From the NCBI RefSeq assembly GCF_017573505.1, contig NZ_JAGEOJ010000017.1:186001-250000 (forward strand): 64,000 nt of DNA, written 5' to 3'. How positions within the stretch are numbered: the first letter of the stretch is position 1; every line of letters starts with the position of its first letter. The position numbers were made by a program, and so were the translations under genes. Shown here piece after piece: positions 38,670 to 47,213 of this stretch. The notes below the pieces were generated by a model that saw only the letters and a program-made list of their open reading frames with translations, was not told the origin of the DNA and ran no database searches. Origin of the DNA: Actinomadura barringtoniae. GTDB lineage: Bacteria > Actinomycetota > Actinomycetes > Streptosporangiales > Streptosporangiaceae.

Positions 38670-39557
38670 TCAGACCGGGGCGGTGACCTCGGCGGCGGTG
38701 GCGGCGAAGGCGCGGATCGCGGCGTTCTCCAGGTTGGTGAGCCAGAGCAGCGCGCTCTTCATGGGCGGGAAGCCGGCGAGCGGGACGTGCGTGATGTCGG
38801 GGTGGTGGTAGTAGCTGAGGAACGACGGGACGGTCGGGTGGACGACCTCGTCGCGGGCGATGAGGTGCAGGATGTCGCTGGTGCTGACGATCTCCGGGCC
38901 GCGCCGGATCGGGCGGCCGGACGGTGTGGCGGCCGGGAAGTAGGTGTCGTACATGAGCCTGGGGATGCGGCCGCGGGCGATGACGGCGTAGTCGCCGAGG
39001 TCCTCGGCGGTGGCGTGGCCGCGTTCGGCGAGCGGATGCGCCGACTGCACCAGCAGGACGCACTCTTCGAGGTTCATGGTGGGGCCGACGGTCAGGTCAG
39101 GTTCGTCGACCGGCAGGCGGTGGCACATGAGGTGGTACGCGCCGGTGCGCAGCCGGTTGAGCTCGCCGGGGAACTCCTCGGTGACGGTGAGGCGGCAGTC
39201 GGGGTAGCGGGCCTGGAAGGTCCGGACGATCTGTGTGAACGCCGGGCCGGCCATGGAGTAGCCGGCCACGCAGAGGCGTAGCTCGCCGCTGACGCCGCGG
39301 GCCAGGTCGGTGGCGATGGTGATCGCCTTGCGGAACTGCTCGTGGGCGGGACCCAACTCGTCGCGCAGCCGTTCGCCCAGCGCGGTGAGCCGGACGCGGC
39401 GGCTGGTGCGGTCGAACAGCCGGCCGCCGAGACGTTCCTCCATCGCGCGGATCGTCTGGCTGACGCGGGGCTGGCTCAGGTAGAGCCGTTCCGCGGTGCG
39501 GCCGAAATGCAGTTCCTCGGCCAGGACCAGGAAGATCTCCACCTCCCGAAGCTCCAT
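38670..39557 (-). CDS. LysR-family transcriptional regulator
   Basis: 295 residues, normal length. N-terminal helix-turn-helix (VEIFLVLAEELHFGRTAERLYLSQPRVSQTIRAMEERLG) and LysR substrate-binding domain (GELRLCVAGYSMAGPAFTQIVRTF onward). Divergent from the RibD-like gene with a perfect palindrome in between, the usual site for autoregulation. Its targets could be that gene or the adjacent ligase genes. Confidence 0.9.
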   Translation of the reverse strand: MELREVEIFLVLAEELHFGRTAERLYLSQPRVSQTIRAMEERLGGRLFDRTSRRVRLTALGERLRDELGPAHEQFRKAITIATDLARGVSGELRLCVAGYSMAGPAFTQIVRTFQARYPDCRLTVTEEFPGELNRLRTGAYHLMCHRLPVDEPDLTVGPTMNLEECVLLVQSAHPLAERGHATAEDLGDYAVIARGRIPRLMYDTYFPAATPSGRPIRRGPEIVSTSDILHLIARDEVVHPTVPSFLSYYHHPDITHVPLAGFPPMKSALLWLTNLENAAIRAFAATAAEVTAPV

Positions 39558-39575
39558 CGGCCCATCCTAGTGATC

Positions 39576-39592
39576 GATAAGGATCGCTTATC
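39576..39592. promoter_or_regulatory. LysR-type operator palindrome
   Basis: GATAAG-GATCG-CTTATC, a perfect 6-bp inverted repeat with 5-nt spacer holding T-N11-A, 19 nt before the LysR start codon and about 90 nt before the divergent gene. Confidence 0.55.
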
Positions 39593-39682
39593 CCTGGTGT
39601 GATCGATCGGCCGTTGATCCGGCCCTCCATGTCCACGAATCTTGATTCACACACCCCCTCTGACCTGCCAAAGGAGTGCAGC

Positions 39683-40222
39683 ATGCGGATCAAGACCCAC
39701 CTCGGTGTCAGCGTCGACGGATTCATCTCCTCTGCCGACGGGCGACCGGCCCTGCTGTCGGTGCCCACCTTCGATTCGGGCGTCTCGCACGGGCACCCGG
39801 AGTTCATCGCCGACTGCGGCGCCGTCGTCATGGGCCGCAACACCTTCGAGCCCGCGGTCGGGGCCTCGCACTGGCCCTGGCCCGACCTTCAGGTGTTCGT
39901 GCTGACCTCGCGGCCCCTGCCGGCCGGTACGCCGTCGCACGTCGTGTCGGCGGCCAAGCCCGCCGAGCTGCTCGACCTCATGCGGAAGGCGGACTTCGAG
40001 GGCGACGTGCACCTGGTCGGCGGCCAGCAGACGGTCGCGGCGTTCCGTGGGATCGGAGCGCTCGACGTTCTCGGCGTGGTCACGCTGCCGATCCTGCTCG
40101 GCGGCGGCACCTGCCTCACCACGGCCGCCAGCGACCCGCAGCACCTGCGGCTGGAGTCCACGCGGACCTTCCCCGACGGGGCCGTCGAGCACATCTACAG
40201 CGTCGCGGCCCCCATCGGCTGA
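39683..40222 (+). CDS. RibD/dihydrofolate-reductase-like protein, first copy
   Basis: 179 residues from ATG 39683 with AAGGAG at 39671-39676. RibD C-terminal/DHFR-like fold: IKTHLGVSVDGFISSADG, VVMGRNTFEP, VFVLTSRPLPAGTP, GDVHLVGGQQTVAAFRGIGALDVL and VVTLPILLGGG. Members reduce pteridine-like or unknown substrates with NAD(P)H, and some use flavin or F420. Divergent from LysR, so it is probably the regulated gene. A relative lies at 43070-43654. Confidence 0.82.
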   Translation: MRIKTHLGVSVDGFISSADGRPALLSVPTFDSGVSHGHPEFIADCGAVVMGRNTFEPAVGASHWPWPDLQVFVLTSRPLPAGTPSHVVSAAKPAELLDLMRKADFEGDVHLVGGQQTVAAFRGIGALDVLGVVTLPILLGGGTCLTTAASDPQHLRLESTRTFPDGAVEHIYSVAAPIG

Positions 40223-40231
40223 CACCGGGGT

Positions 40232-40837
40232 TCACAGCCAGCCGGCGTCGCGGGAGATGCGGATGGCGTCTATGCGGTTGCGGGCGCCGACCTTGCCGAT
40301 CGCGTTCGACAGGTAGTTGCGGACGGTGGCCTGCGACAGCGACAGCTCGGACGCGATCTGGACGACCGGGACGCCGGTGGCGGCGACGCGCAGGACCTCG
40401 GTCTCGCGGGCGGTGAGCGGGCTGCTGCCCGTCTCCAGGGCGGCGGCCACCAGCTCGGGGTCGATGACGCGTTCGCCGCGCGAGATGCGGCGGATGCCGT
40501 CGGTGAGGGTCTGGGCGGGGGCGTCCTTGACGATGAAGCCCTGCACGTGGACCTTCAGCGCCCGCAGCAGGTTGCCGGGCTGGCTGAGGCCGGTGAGCAC
40601 CAGGACGCGGCAGCCGGGCAGCTTCTCGTGGAGCCGCTCGGCGGCCGTCAGCCCGTCCAGCCCCGGCATGTCGATGTCGAGCACCGCGATGTCGGGCCGC
40701 AGCCGCAGCGCGGCCTCGACCACCTCGTCGCCGCGTTCCAGCTCCGCGACGACCTCCATGTCGTCCTCGAGCCTCAGCAGCGCGGCGAGGGCGGTACGGA
40801 TCATGTGCATGTCCTCGGCGATCAGTACGCGGATCAC
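40232..40837 (-). CDS. NarL/LuxR-type response regulator
   Basis: 201 residues from GTG 40837. Receiver domain with the acidic pocket IAEDMHM, phospho-Asp in IAVLDIDMPGLDG and Lys in GFIVKDAPA; C-terminal LuxR helix-turn-helix SPLTARETEVLRVAATGVPVVQIASELSLSQATVRNYLSNAIGKVGARNR. GTGA overlap with the histidine kinase stop shows coupling. Targets unknown. Confidence 0.92.
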   Translation of the reverse strand: MIRVLIAEDMHMIRTALAALLRLEDDMEVVAELERGDEVVEAALRLRPDIAVLDIDMPGLDGLTAAERLHEKLPGCRVLVLTGLSQPGNLLRALKVHVQGFIVKDAPAQTLTDGIRRISRGERVIDPELVAAALETGSSPLTARETEVLRVAATGVPVVQIASELSLSQATVRNYLSNAIGKVGARNRIDAIRISRDAGWL

Positions 40838-41961
40838 AGCGCCTCCTCGGGGACCTCGATACGGAGCCGGAACCGCCCGTCCCGCACGGTGGCGGTCGAC
40901 GAACCGGCGACGGCGCGGGCCCGTTCGGCCACGCCGGACAGCCCGGAGCCATGGCCGGCGACCGTACGGACGCCGTCGTTGACGATCTCCAGCCGTACGG
41001 TGCCGTCGCGGCGGGACAGGCTGATCACGCAGGACTGGGCCTGGCTGTGGCGCAGCAGGTTGGTGGTGCCCTCGCGGACCGCCCAGGCCAGGGCGCTCTG
41101 TACGGGCAGGGACAGCGACGGGAGGTCCGCCACGTCCAGGCGCGTCTGAACGCCCGCCGCGCCGAGCAGGGTGGCCGCGCCGTCGATCTCGGTGCGCAGC
41201 GACACCGCGTGCTCGTCGCGGGTGATGGCGCGGGTGTCGTGCAGCGCGTCGCGGGCCACCTCGGTCAGGCTCTCGACCTCGGCGCGGGCCGCCTCGGGGT
41301 CCTTGGCGAGCAGCCGTAGCGCCAGATCGCCCTTGAGGGAGATCGCCGACAGGCTCTGGCCGAGCAGGTCGTGCAGGTCGCGCGACAGCCTGGCGCGTTC
41401 CTGCCCGACGGCGTTGGCGGCCAGCTCGGTGCGGGTGGCGTACAGCTCGTTCACCAGCTGGACGAGCCGGGTGCCGCCGACGATGGCACCGGCGTACAGG
41501 ACGGGTATGAGCACGTTGTAGATGCCGATGACGACGGTGAACGTGGCCGAGCCGTGCTGGGTCTCGATGACGCCGATCAGGCCGACCGCCTCGGAGATGG
41601 CCAGCTGCACGGCGGCCAGCGTCCACGCTGCCCAGCCGCGCAGCAGGGCCGCCGAGGCGATGACGAGGATCCCCAGTGCCTCCCAGTCCTGCTCGAGCCA
41701 CGGCAGCGGGACGTTGGCGAGCAGGACGAGCGCCGTGAGGGTCCACGGCCATCCGGCGGGACGCTCCCCGCGCGCGCCGTACAGGCTGTGCCGCAGCTGC
41801 AGCGCGCAGGCGGCGGCCGCCATGGGAACGGTGAGCAGCGGGCTGTGCGGAGGACCGCTGAGGCCGACGGTCGTGTAGAACGGCACCTGCGCGGCCAGCA
41901 TCACGATCAGCGCGATCAGCGGCCAGTGCGGCCGCCGCATCACCCATGCCGGTGGGATCAT
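40834..41961 (-). CDS. Membrane histidine kinase of the DesK/NarX class
   Basis: 375 residues from ATG 41961. Five or six membrane helices in the first 180 residues, then HisKA_3 with QERARLSRDLHDLLGQSLSAISLKGDL and an HATPase part with AWAVREGTTNLLRHSQAQ (N-box) and VNDGVRTVAGHGSGLSGVAERARAV (G-boxes). All residues needed for phosphotransfer are present. It phosphorylates the response regulator encoded next. ATGA overlap with the upstream, degenerate kinase gene makes a three-gene unit. Confidence 0.9.
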   Translation of the reverse strand: MIPPAWVMRRPHWPLIALIVMLAAQVPFYTTVGLSGPPHSPLLTVPMAAAACALQLRHSLYGARGERPAGWPWTLTALVLLANVPLPWLEQDWEALGILVIASAALLRGWAAWTLAAVQLAISEAVGLIGVIETQHGSATFTVVIGIYNVLIPVLYAGAIVGGTRLVQLVNELYATRTELAANAVGQERARLSRDLHDLLGQSLSAISLKGDLALRLLAKDPEAARAEVESLTEVARDALHDTRAITRDEHAVSLRTEIDGAATLLGAAGVQTRLDVADLPSLSLPVQSALAWAVREGTTNLLRHSQAQSCVISLSRRDGTVRLEIVNDGVRTVAGHGSGLSGVAERARAVAGSSTATVRDGRFRLRIEVPEEAL

Positions 41962-42971
41962 GCCGGCACCTCGATCGTCTCCGCCGCGTCGTCCGTACGC
42001 AGTTCGAGCCGGACCCGGCCGTCCCGGACCGAGACCATGATCACGCACGTGCGGGAGGCGTGGTCGCGGAGCAGGCGGGTGACGATGGCGCGCAGGGCGG
42101 CGCGCGGCCGGTCGTCGATCGTGGCGGGCAACGGGCCCTGGGGGAGGACCAGCCGCGTCCGGACGCCGGCCGCCGACAGCAGCGCGGCGGCGGTCTCCAG
42201 CTCGGCGCGCAATGACGGCCGCCGGTAGCCGCGCACGCGCTGCCGTGCGTCGGCGAGAGTCTCTCTGGCGTCCTCGGAGAGCCTGGTCAGGTCGGCGGTG
42301 AGGCCGCTTCGCTCACCGCGCGCCAGCCGGTCGCAGGTCGCCTGCCCGCGCGAGGCGATCGCCTCCAGCGCCGCGCCGAGCGTGCGGTGGACGTCGTCGT
42401 CGATCCGGCGGCGTTCCTGCGCGACCGCCTGCTGGGCCAGCGCCTCCCGCGCCGACTGCAGCCGGGCGAGCGCCGCCGCCAGCCAGACCAGCATGAGCAT
42501 CGCGGTGCTGCCGCACAGCACGGTGAACCACAGCCACGGCACGTCCGTCCACGTCATGCCGAGCCCACGGCCCGCCAACCCCGAGGCGATCAGGAGAACG
42601 GCGCTCAGTGGATTGGCCAGGCGGCTGGGCAGCACCAGCATCGCCGACACGACCAGGGCCACGTAGGCCCGCGGCCACGTGCCCCCGGCGAGAGGCGTCG
42701 CACCTATGATCACGGCCGCCATGGCCACCAGGGTCCAGGCCCCGGCGGGCGGCCGGACGCCACGCGCCGCGTGCCAGACGTGACGCAGGTGAAACGGAAG
42801 GTAGGTCGCGGTCGCCACCAGGCTCCAGACCCCGGTGAGCAGGCCGCTGCCCGGGTAGCCGAACGCGAGGGCCACCTGCACGATGGGCAGGAGCACGCTG
42901 CAGACGAGCGCGGCGCCCGGTGCCAGCCGGACGGCGCGGCCCAGTCGCGTGCGTTCCGCTGCCCCGTCCAC
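41958..42971 (-). CDS. Degenerate membrane histidine kinase paralogue
   Basis: 337 residues from GTG 42971 with GGGAGGA upstream. Five or six N-terminal membrane helices, then a HisKA_3-like helix QERRRIDDDVHRTLGAALEAIASRG that keeps His. The ATP-binding part is degraded: at the N-box the sequence reads RAIVTRLLRDHASR with neither Glu nor Asn, and the protein ends VRLELRTDDAAETIEVPA without G-box glycines. It probably cannot bind ATP and may act as a sensor or dimer partner for the intact kinase. Confidence 0.82.
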   Translation of the reverse strand: MDGAAERTRLGRAVRLAPGAALVCSVLLPIVQVALAFGYPGSGLLTGVWSLVATATYLPFHLRHVWHAARGVRPPAGAWTLVAMAAVIIGATPLAGGTWPRAYVALVVSAMLVLPSRLANPLSAVLLIASGLAGRGLGMTWTDVPWLWFTVLCGSTAMLMLVWLAAALARLQSAREALAQQAVAQERRRIDDDVHRTLGAALEAIASRGQATCDRLARGERSGLTADLTRLSEDARETLADARQRVRGYRRPSLRAELETAAALLSAAGVRTRLVLPQGPLPATIDDRPRAALRAIVTRLLRDHASRTCVIMVSVRDGRVRLELRTDDAAETIEVPA

Positions 42972-43069
42972 CCTTCGTCCTCCCGCTATGGACGACAAGG
43001 GTAGAGGCTGCGGCCGTGCGGCGATCTCCGCCGCCGGCCGCGGCCTCACGGGTGCCAGCTGGAACGCCA

Positions 43070-43654
43070 TCAGGCGGTGCGGGCCTCGTAGCGCAGCAGG
43101 ACGTTGTCGGAACCGGCCAGCCGCCGGGTCCCGGCGAGGGCCAGGCGGCCCGTCGGCCCGGTGAAGACCGGCGTGCCGGTGCCGAGCGCCGCCGGGCCCG
43201 CGATCAGGTGGAGCTCGTCGACCAGGCCCGCCCGGAGGAGGGCGTTCCACATGATGTGGCTGCCGAACGTGACCAGGTCGCCGCTCAGCTGCTGCTTGAG
43301 CTCCTTGACCCGCGCCTCGGCCTCGTCCCGCCCGATCACCGTGGTCTGTTCCGCATAGGGCGCGACCTCGTCGGCGGTGAGCGAATCGGAGATCACGTTG
43401 ACGCCGATCCGCCCGTAGATCCCGCCGAACTCCTGGTTCACCGTCGAGGCTTCGGGGTTGCTCGCCTGTGCGGGCCAGAACCCCATGAACATGCGGTACG
43501 AGTCGGCGCCGAGCAGGAGAGCCTCGGCAGCCCGCAGACGCTCCAGGTTGTAGGCGTCGAACGCCTCGTCCATCTCCAGCACGAGCGGGTTGCCGTTCTC
43601 GTCGGCGTAGAAGCCGTCGAGGGACATGATGTTGCAGACCACCAGCTTGGCCAT
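43070..43654 (-). CDS. RibD/dihydrofolate-reductase-like protein, second copy
   Basis: 194 residues from ATG 43654 with AGGGAG upstream; a longer open frame to 43738 is not supported. AKLVVCNIMSLDGFYADENGN, LLLGADSYRMFMGFWP, GVNVISDSLTADEVAP, LSGDLVTFGSHIMWNALLRAGLVDEL and GTGTPVFTG follow the RibD-C pattern. A common single-gene oxidoreductase family in actinomycetes; substrate unknown. Located between the kinase operon and a divergent peptidase gene. Confidence 0.82.
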   Translation of the reverse strand: MAKLVVCNIMSLDGFYADENGNPLVLEMDEAFDAYNLERLRAAEALLLGADSYRMFMGFWPAQASNPEASTVNQEFGGIYGRIGVNVISDSLTADEVAPYAEQTTVIGRDEAEARVKELKQQLSGDLVTFGSHIMWNALLRAGLVDELHLIAGPAALGTGTPVFTGPTGRLALAGTRRLAGSDNVLLRYEARTA

Positions 43655-43785
43655 GGGGTGTTCTCCCTGCGCTAAAGGATCTCGTGGTCCCCCTACCTTC
43701 GCCGTGTCCGGCCGCCCGCCGACAGATGCAAATGTCACCAGTCGCCCGCCGAGCCCGGTGTGCTCCTGCGGGCTAGGCTCGCCGG

Positions 43786-44427
43786 ATGCGCCTCTACCTC
43801 TCGTCGTTTCGGCTGGGTGACCGCCCTGATCGGCTGATGGCGCTCCTGGACGCCCCGCGCGGGGTCGCGGTGATCGCGAACGCGATCGACGACCGTTCGC
43901 TGAAGGACCGGGCCGCCGGTGCCGCCCAGGAGATCGAGGTGCTCACGGGGCTGGGACTGCGGCCGACCGAGATCGACCTGCGGGACTACTACGACAAGCC
44001 CGCCGAGGCGATCGCCAGGACCCTGGGCCGCTTCCGCACGGTCTGGGTGCGCGGCGGCAACGTCTTCGCGCTGCGGTACGCCATGGCGCGCAGCGGCGCC
44101 GACCGGGCCCTGACCGCCCTGCTGGCCAAGGACGCGCTGGTGTACGCCGGTTACAGCGCCGGGGCCTGCGTGCTCGCGCCGAGCCTGCGCGGCCTGGAGA
44201 CCTGCGACGACCCGTCGGTGGCCGAGGAGGTCATCTGGGACGGCCTGGGCGTGCTCGACTACGTGATCGTCCCGCACGTCGACTCCCCGGATCACCCCGA
44301 GAGCGAGGTCCTGACGGCCCTGGCCGCCCGCTACCGCGCCGAAGGCGTCGCCCACCAACCTCTCCGCGACGGCCAGGCCCTGGTCGTCGAAGACGCCGAT
44401 TTCAGTTACACAATCCCGTCTGTTTGA
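43786..44427 (+). CDS. Peptidase S51 (dipeptidase E) family protein
   Basis: 213 residues. The nucleophile elbow YAGYSAGACVLAPSL (GxSxG-type) and VWVRGGNVFALRYAM are those of peptidase E/cyanophycinase-like enzymes that cleave Asp-X dipeptides; VIVPHVDSPDHPES contributes the His. TAGGCT lies just before ATG 43786, so the transcript may be leaderless. It ends 14 nt before the next gene and may be co-transcribed with it. Confidence 0.82.
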   Translation: MRLYLSSFRLGDRPDRLMALLDAPRGVAVIANAIDDRSLKDRAAGAAQEIEVLTGLGLRPTEIDLRDYYDKPAEAIARTLGRFRTVWVRGGNVFALRYAMARSGADRALTALLAKDALVYAGYSAGACVLAPSLRGLETCDDPSVAEEVIWDGLGVLDYVIVPHVDSPDHPESEVLTALAARYRAEGVAHQPLRDGQALVVEDADFSYTIPSV

Positions 44428-44441
44428 ACTACCGTGCTGGC

Positions 44442-45392
44442 GTGGCCGAGGAAACCCGCACGCTGACGCTGGCCGACCTGCTCGCCGAACGCGGCCCCTT
44501 CCCGCCGGACCGCGCCGCCGTTCTCGGCCTGCGGATCCTGGACGAGCTGGACACCGCGCACCGGTCCGGCGTCGTTCACCGCGACCTGAGACCGGCCAAC
44601 GTGGTCCTGGAGGGCGAGCGCGTTCACCTGACCGGTTTCGCCGACGAGGGCGTGCGCGGCACGCCTCCGTTCGCCGCCCCCGAACAGGCCCGAGGCGAGA
44701 CCGCCACCCCGGCCGGTGACCTGTGGGCGCTCGGCGCGACCCTGCACGCCGCCGTCGAAGGCCGCCCTCCGTTCGCCGGCCCCATGACCAACGCGGGCCC
44801 GCTCACACCCGTGATCCAAGCCCTGCTCAACAACGACCCGGCAAGGCGTCCCACCGCAGACGCCCTCCGCCCGATGCTGAGCCAGGCCTCGTCGCCGCCG
44901 TCTCCGCAACCACTCCCGCAGATGCCTCCCGCGCCATCCCGCCGACGCAATCCCGTCGTTCTGATCGCCGTGGCCGTGGCGACCGTCGCGGTCCTCGGGG
45001 CGGCGGCGGTGCTCGGATACGTCGTCTTCGGTCGAGACGACGCGTACGCCAAGAACAAGCGCGACGCGGCCGCGATCGGCGGGCCGGCCGGCTTTCTGCT
45101 GAAGAGCGATAAGAAGGTCGATGGCGACCGGGCCCGGCGCGTGTATTCGGGCTGCCAGATGTTCTGTGATTCGTCCCTGCTGGCTCAGCGCGTCTCCGGT
45201 GTCTATTACGTCCGGAGGTGGCTGCAGACGGTGCCGCAGGTCGCCGCGGTGCAGGCTCCGCTCCTGGCCAAAGACGGTATGAGCTGCGACATCCTCGTCC
45301 AGACCCGCCCCGGAATCACGATCTCCAACGTGCGGGTCGTGATCGCGCGACCGCCCGCGAGGGACTTCACCGTCCAGTTCGACGTGGGCTGA
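44442..45392 (+). CDS. Membrane-anchored pseudokinase (PknB-like, N-lobe lost)
   Basis: 316 residues from GTG 44442. The protein begins inside the kinase fold: no Gly-rich loop and no VAIK lysine, but LGLRILDELDTAHRSGVVHRDLRPANVVL keeps HRD and Asn, followed by LTGFADEG in place of DFG and then GTPPFAAPEQARGE and GDLWALGATLHAAVEGRPPF. Without Lys and DFG it should not phosphorylate. Pro/Ser linker, one membrane helix (VVLIAVAVATVAVLGAAAVLGYVVFG, about residues 166-191) and an extracytoplasmic domain of about 120 residues with three Cys follow. It may bind a ligand outside and a partner inside. Confidence 0.78.
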   Translation: MAEETRTLTLADLLAERGPFPPDRAAVLGLRILDELDTAHRSGVVHRDLRPANVVLEGERVHLTGFADEGVRGTPPFAAPEQARGETATPAGDLWALGATLHAAVEGRPPFAGPMTNAGPLTPVIQALLNNDPARRPTADALRPMLSQASSPPSPQPLPQMPPAPSRRRNPVVLIAVAVATVAVLGAAAVLGYVVFGRDDAYAKNKRDAAAIGGPAGFLLKSDKKVDGDRARRVYSGCQMFCDSSLLAQRVSGVYYVRRWLQTVPQVAAVQAPLLAKDGMSCDILVQTRPGITISNVRVVIARPPARDFTVQFDVG

Positions 45393-45437
45393 TATTCGTT
45401 TGTGCTCAAGCCGAACGGCTCAATAGCGTCGCGTGGC

Positions 45438-46700
45438 GTGAGCATCGACGAAGACCTTGAATCCGCACGTCACGACTATGAGGCCCTGGTCCGGCAAGGC
45501 GTCTCGCTGGATCTCACGCGAGGCAAGCTCGACCCGCTGCAGCTCGACCTGTCCGGCGACCTGCTCGCCCTGCCCGGTGACCGCTACCTGTCCGCCGACG
45601 GCGTCGACTGCCGCAACTACGGCGGACCGCCGCAGGGGTTGCGCGAGCTCCGCGAGATCTTCAGCGGGCTGCTCCAGGTGCCGGTCGATCAGCTGGTGGC
45701 CTCCGGCAACTCCAGCTTGGAGCTGATGCACGACTGCGTCGTGCACGCGCTGCTCGGCACGGTTCCGGGCGCGAAGGGCCGGTGGGTGGACGAGGAGCGC
45801 GTCGCGTTCCTGTGTCCCGTGCCCGGCTATGACCGGCACTTCTCGCTGACCGAACGGTTCGGCATCGAGATGATCTCCGTGCCGATGACGCCCGAAGGCC
45901 CCGACATGGACATGGTCGAGCGCCTGGTCGCCGCCGACGCCGGGATCAAGGGCATCTGGTGCGTGCCCAAGTACAGCAACCCCGACGGCACCTGCTACTC
46001 CGACGAGACCGTAAGGCGGCTGGCCGCCATGCCGGCTGCCGCGCCGGACTTCCGGATCTTCTGGGACAACGCCTACGCCGCGCACCACCTGACCGACGAC
46101 GAGATCGAGATCGCCGACGTCCTCGCGGCGTGCGCCGACGCCGGGCATCCCGACCGGGCGTTCGTCTTCGGCTCCACCTCGAAGGTGACCTGGGCCGGGG
46201 CGGGCGTGGCGTTCTTCGGCTCGTCCGCGGCGAACGTGAGCTGGCTGCTCGGCCACAGCGCCAAGCGTTCCATCGGCCCCGACAAGGTCAACCAGCTGCG
46301 CCACGCGCTCTTCCTGCGCGACGCCGAGGGCGTTCGCGCGCAGATGCGCAGGCAGCGCGAGCTGCTGGCGCCCAAGTTCGAGGCCGTGGACCGCATCCTG
46401 ACCGAGCGCCTGGGCGGCACGGGCCTGGCGACCTGGTCCGCGCCGAAGGGCGGCTACTTCATCGCCCTGAACGTGCCGGACGGCTGCGCCCGCGAGGTCG
46501 TACGCCGGGCGGCCGAAGCCGGGATCGCGCTGACCAAGGCGGGCGCCACCCACCCGTACGGCGACGACCCGCGCGACCGCACCATCCGCATCGCGCCCAG
46601 CTATCCCGGGCTCGCCGAGCTGGAGCAGGCGATCGAGGGCCTGGCCGTGTGCGTCCGCCTCGTCGGCCACGAACGGGAGCTCGCCCCCGCCGCCTCCTGA
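45438..46700 (+). CDS. Class I/II aminotransferase, aspartate-aminotransferase-like
   Basis: 420 residues from GTG 45438. PLP-enzyme fold: RNYGGPPQGLRELREIF, NSSLELMHDCVVHALL, FLCPVPGYDRHFSL, WCVPKYSNPDGTCYSDETV, RIFWDNAYAAHHL (PLP-phenol Asp and Tyr) and the Schiff-base Lys in FVFGSTSKVTWAGAGVAFF, with Arg in RTIRIAPSYP for the substrate carboxylate. It fits the actinobacterial aminotransferase group with an Asp/2-oxoglutarate preference. AATAGCGT shortly before the GTG suggests a leaderless transcript. No pathway neighbours. Confidence 0.86.
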   Translation: MSIDEDLESARHDYEALVRQGVSLDLTRGKLDPLQLDLSGDLLALPGDRYLSADGVDCRNYGGPPQGLRELREIFSGLLQVPVDQLVASGNSSLELMHDCVVHALLGTVPGAKGRWVDEERVAFLCPVPGYDRHFSLTERFGIEMISVPMTPEGPDMDMVERLVAADAGIKGIWCVPKYSNPDGTCYSDETVRRLAAMPAAAPDFRIFWDNAYAAHHLTDDEIEIADVLAACADAGHPDRAFVFGSTSKVTWAGAGVAFFGSSAANVSWLLGHSAKRSIGPDKVNQLRHALFLRDAEGVRAQMRRQRELLAPKFEAVDRILTERLGGTGLATWSAPKGGYFIALNVPDGCAREVVRRAAEAGIALTKAGATHPYGDDPRDRTIRIAPSYPGLAELEQAIEGLAVCVRLVGHERELAPAAS

Positions 46701-46710
46701 CGTCCCGGGA

Positions 46711-46756
46711 TTGACGCAACTCACTGGTTGCCATAGTGTGGCAACCAGTGAGTTGC
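46711..46756 (+). promoter_or_regulatory. Promoter and long inverted repeat of the AHSA1/ArsR operon
   Basis: TTGACG (46711-46716) and TAGTGT (46734-46739) with 17-nt spacing. An 18-bp perfect inverted repeat GCAACTCACTGGTTGCCA (46716-46733) and its mirror (46739-46756) with 5-nt centre spans the promoter. ArsR-family repressors bind such dyads; the encoded ArsR at 47188 is the obvious candidate. Confidence 0.7.
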
Positions 46757-46781
46757 TATATCCGCGACGCGAGGAGCAGTC

Positions 46782-47213
46782 ATGGGCTTTCCAGATCGCA
46801 TCGAACGGACCGTTCAGGTGAGCGCCCCGCCCAGCAGGGTGTGGACCGCCCTGACCACCGCCGACGGGCTGGCTGCCTGGTTCGGCGACAAGGCGAGCAT
46901 CGACCTGCGCCCAGGCGGCCCTGCCCGGATGAGCTGGGGCACCGAGCACTCCTTCGAGATGCGCGTCGAACGGGTCGAGGAGCCGACGGTGTTCGGCTTC
47001 ACCTGGCAGATCTACGGCCTTCCCGAGGACGACCCGCGCCGCACCTACGTCGAGTTCACCCTCGAACCCGACGGCGAGGGAACGCGCCTGACCGTCGTCG
47101 AGTCGGGCTTCTCGCAGCTGCCCGAGGACGTCCACCGCGTGGCGTTCGACGGCAACACCGAAGGCTGGGCCAAGGAGCTGGGCGAGCTTGTCGACTACCT
47201 CGCCGCAGCCTGA
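46782..47213 (+). CDS. SRPBCC/AHSA1-type ligand-binding protein
   Basis: 143 residues with GAGGAG 9 nt before ATG. START-like fold: RIERTVQVSAPPSRVWTALTTADGLAAWFGDKASIDLRPGG, then VEEPTVFGFTWQIYG and the C-terminal helix VAFDGNTEGWAKELGELVDYLAA. Such proteins accompany ArsR regulators of the SdpR-like group throughout actinobacteria; they bind small hydrophobic ligands. First gene of a three-gene operon. Confidence 0.87.
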   Translation: MGFPDRIERTVQVSAPPSRVWTALTTADGLAAWFGDKASIDLRPGGPARMSWGTEHSFEMRVERVEEPTVFGFTWQIYGLPEDDPRRTYVEFTLEPDGEGTRLTVVESGFSQLPEDVHRVAFDGNTEGWAKELGELVDYLAAA

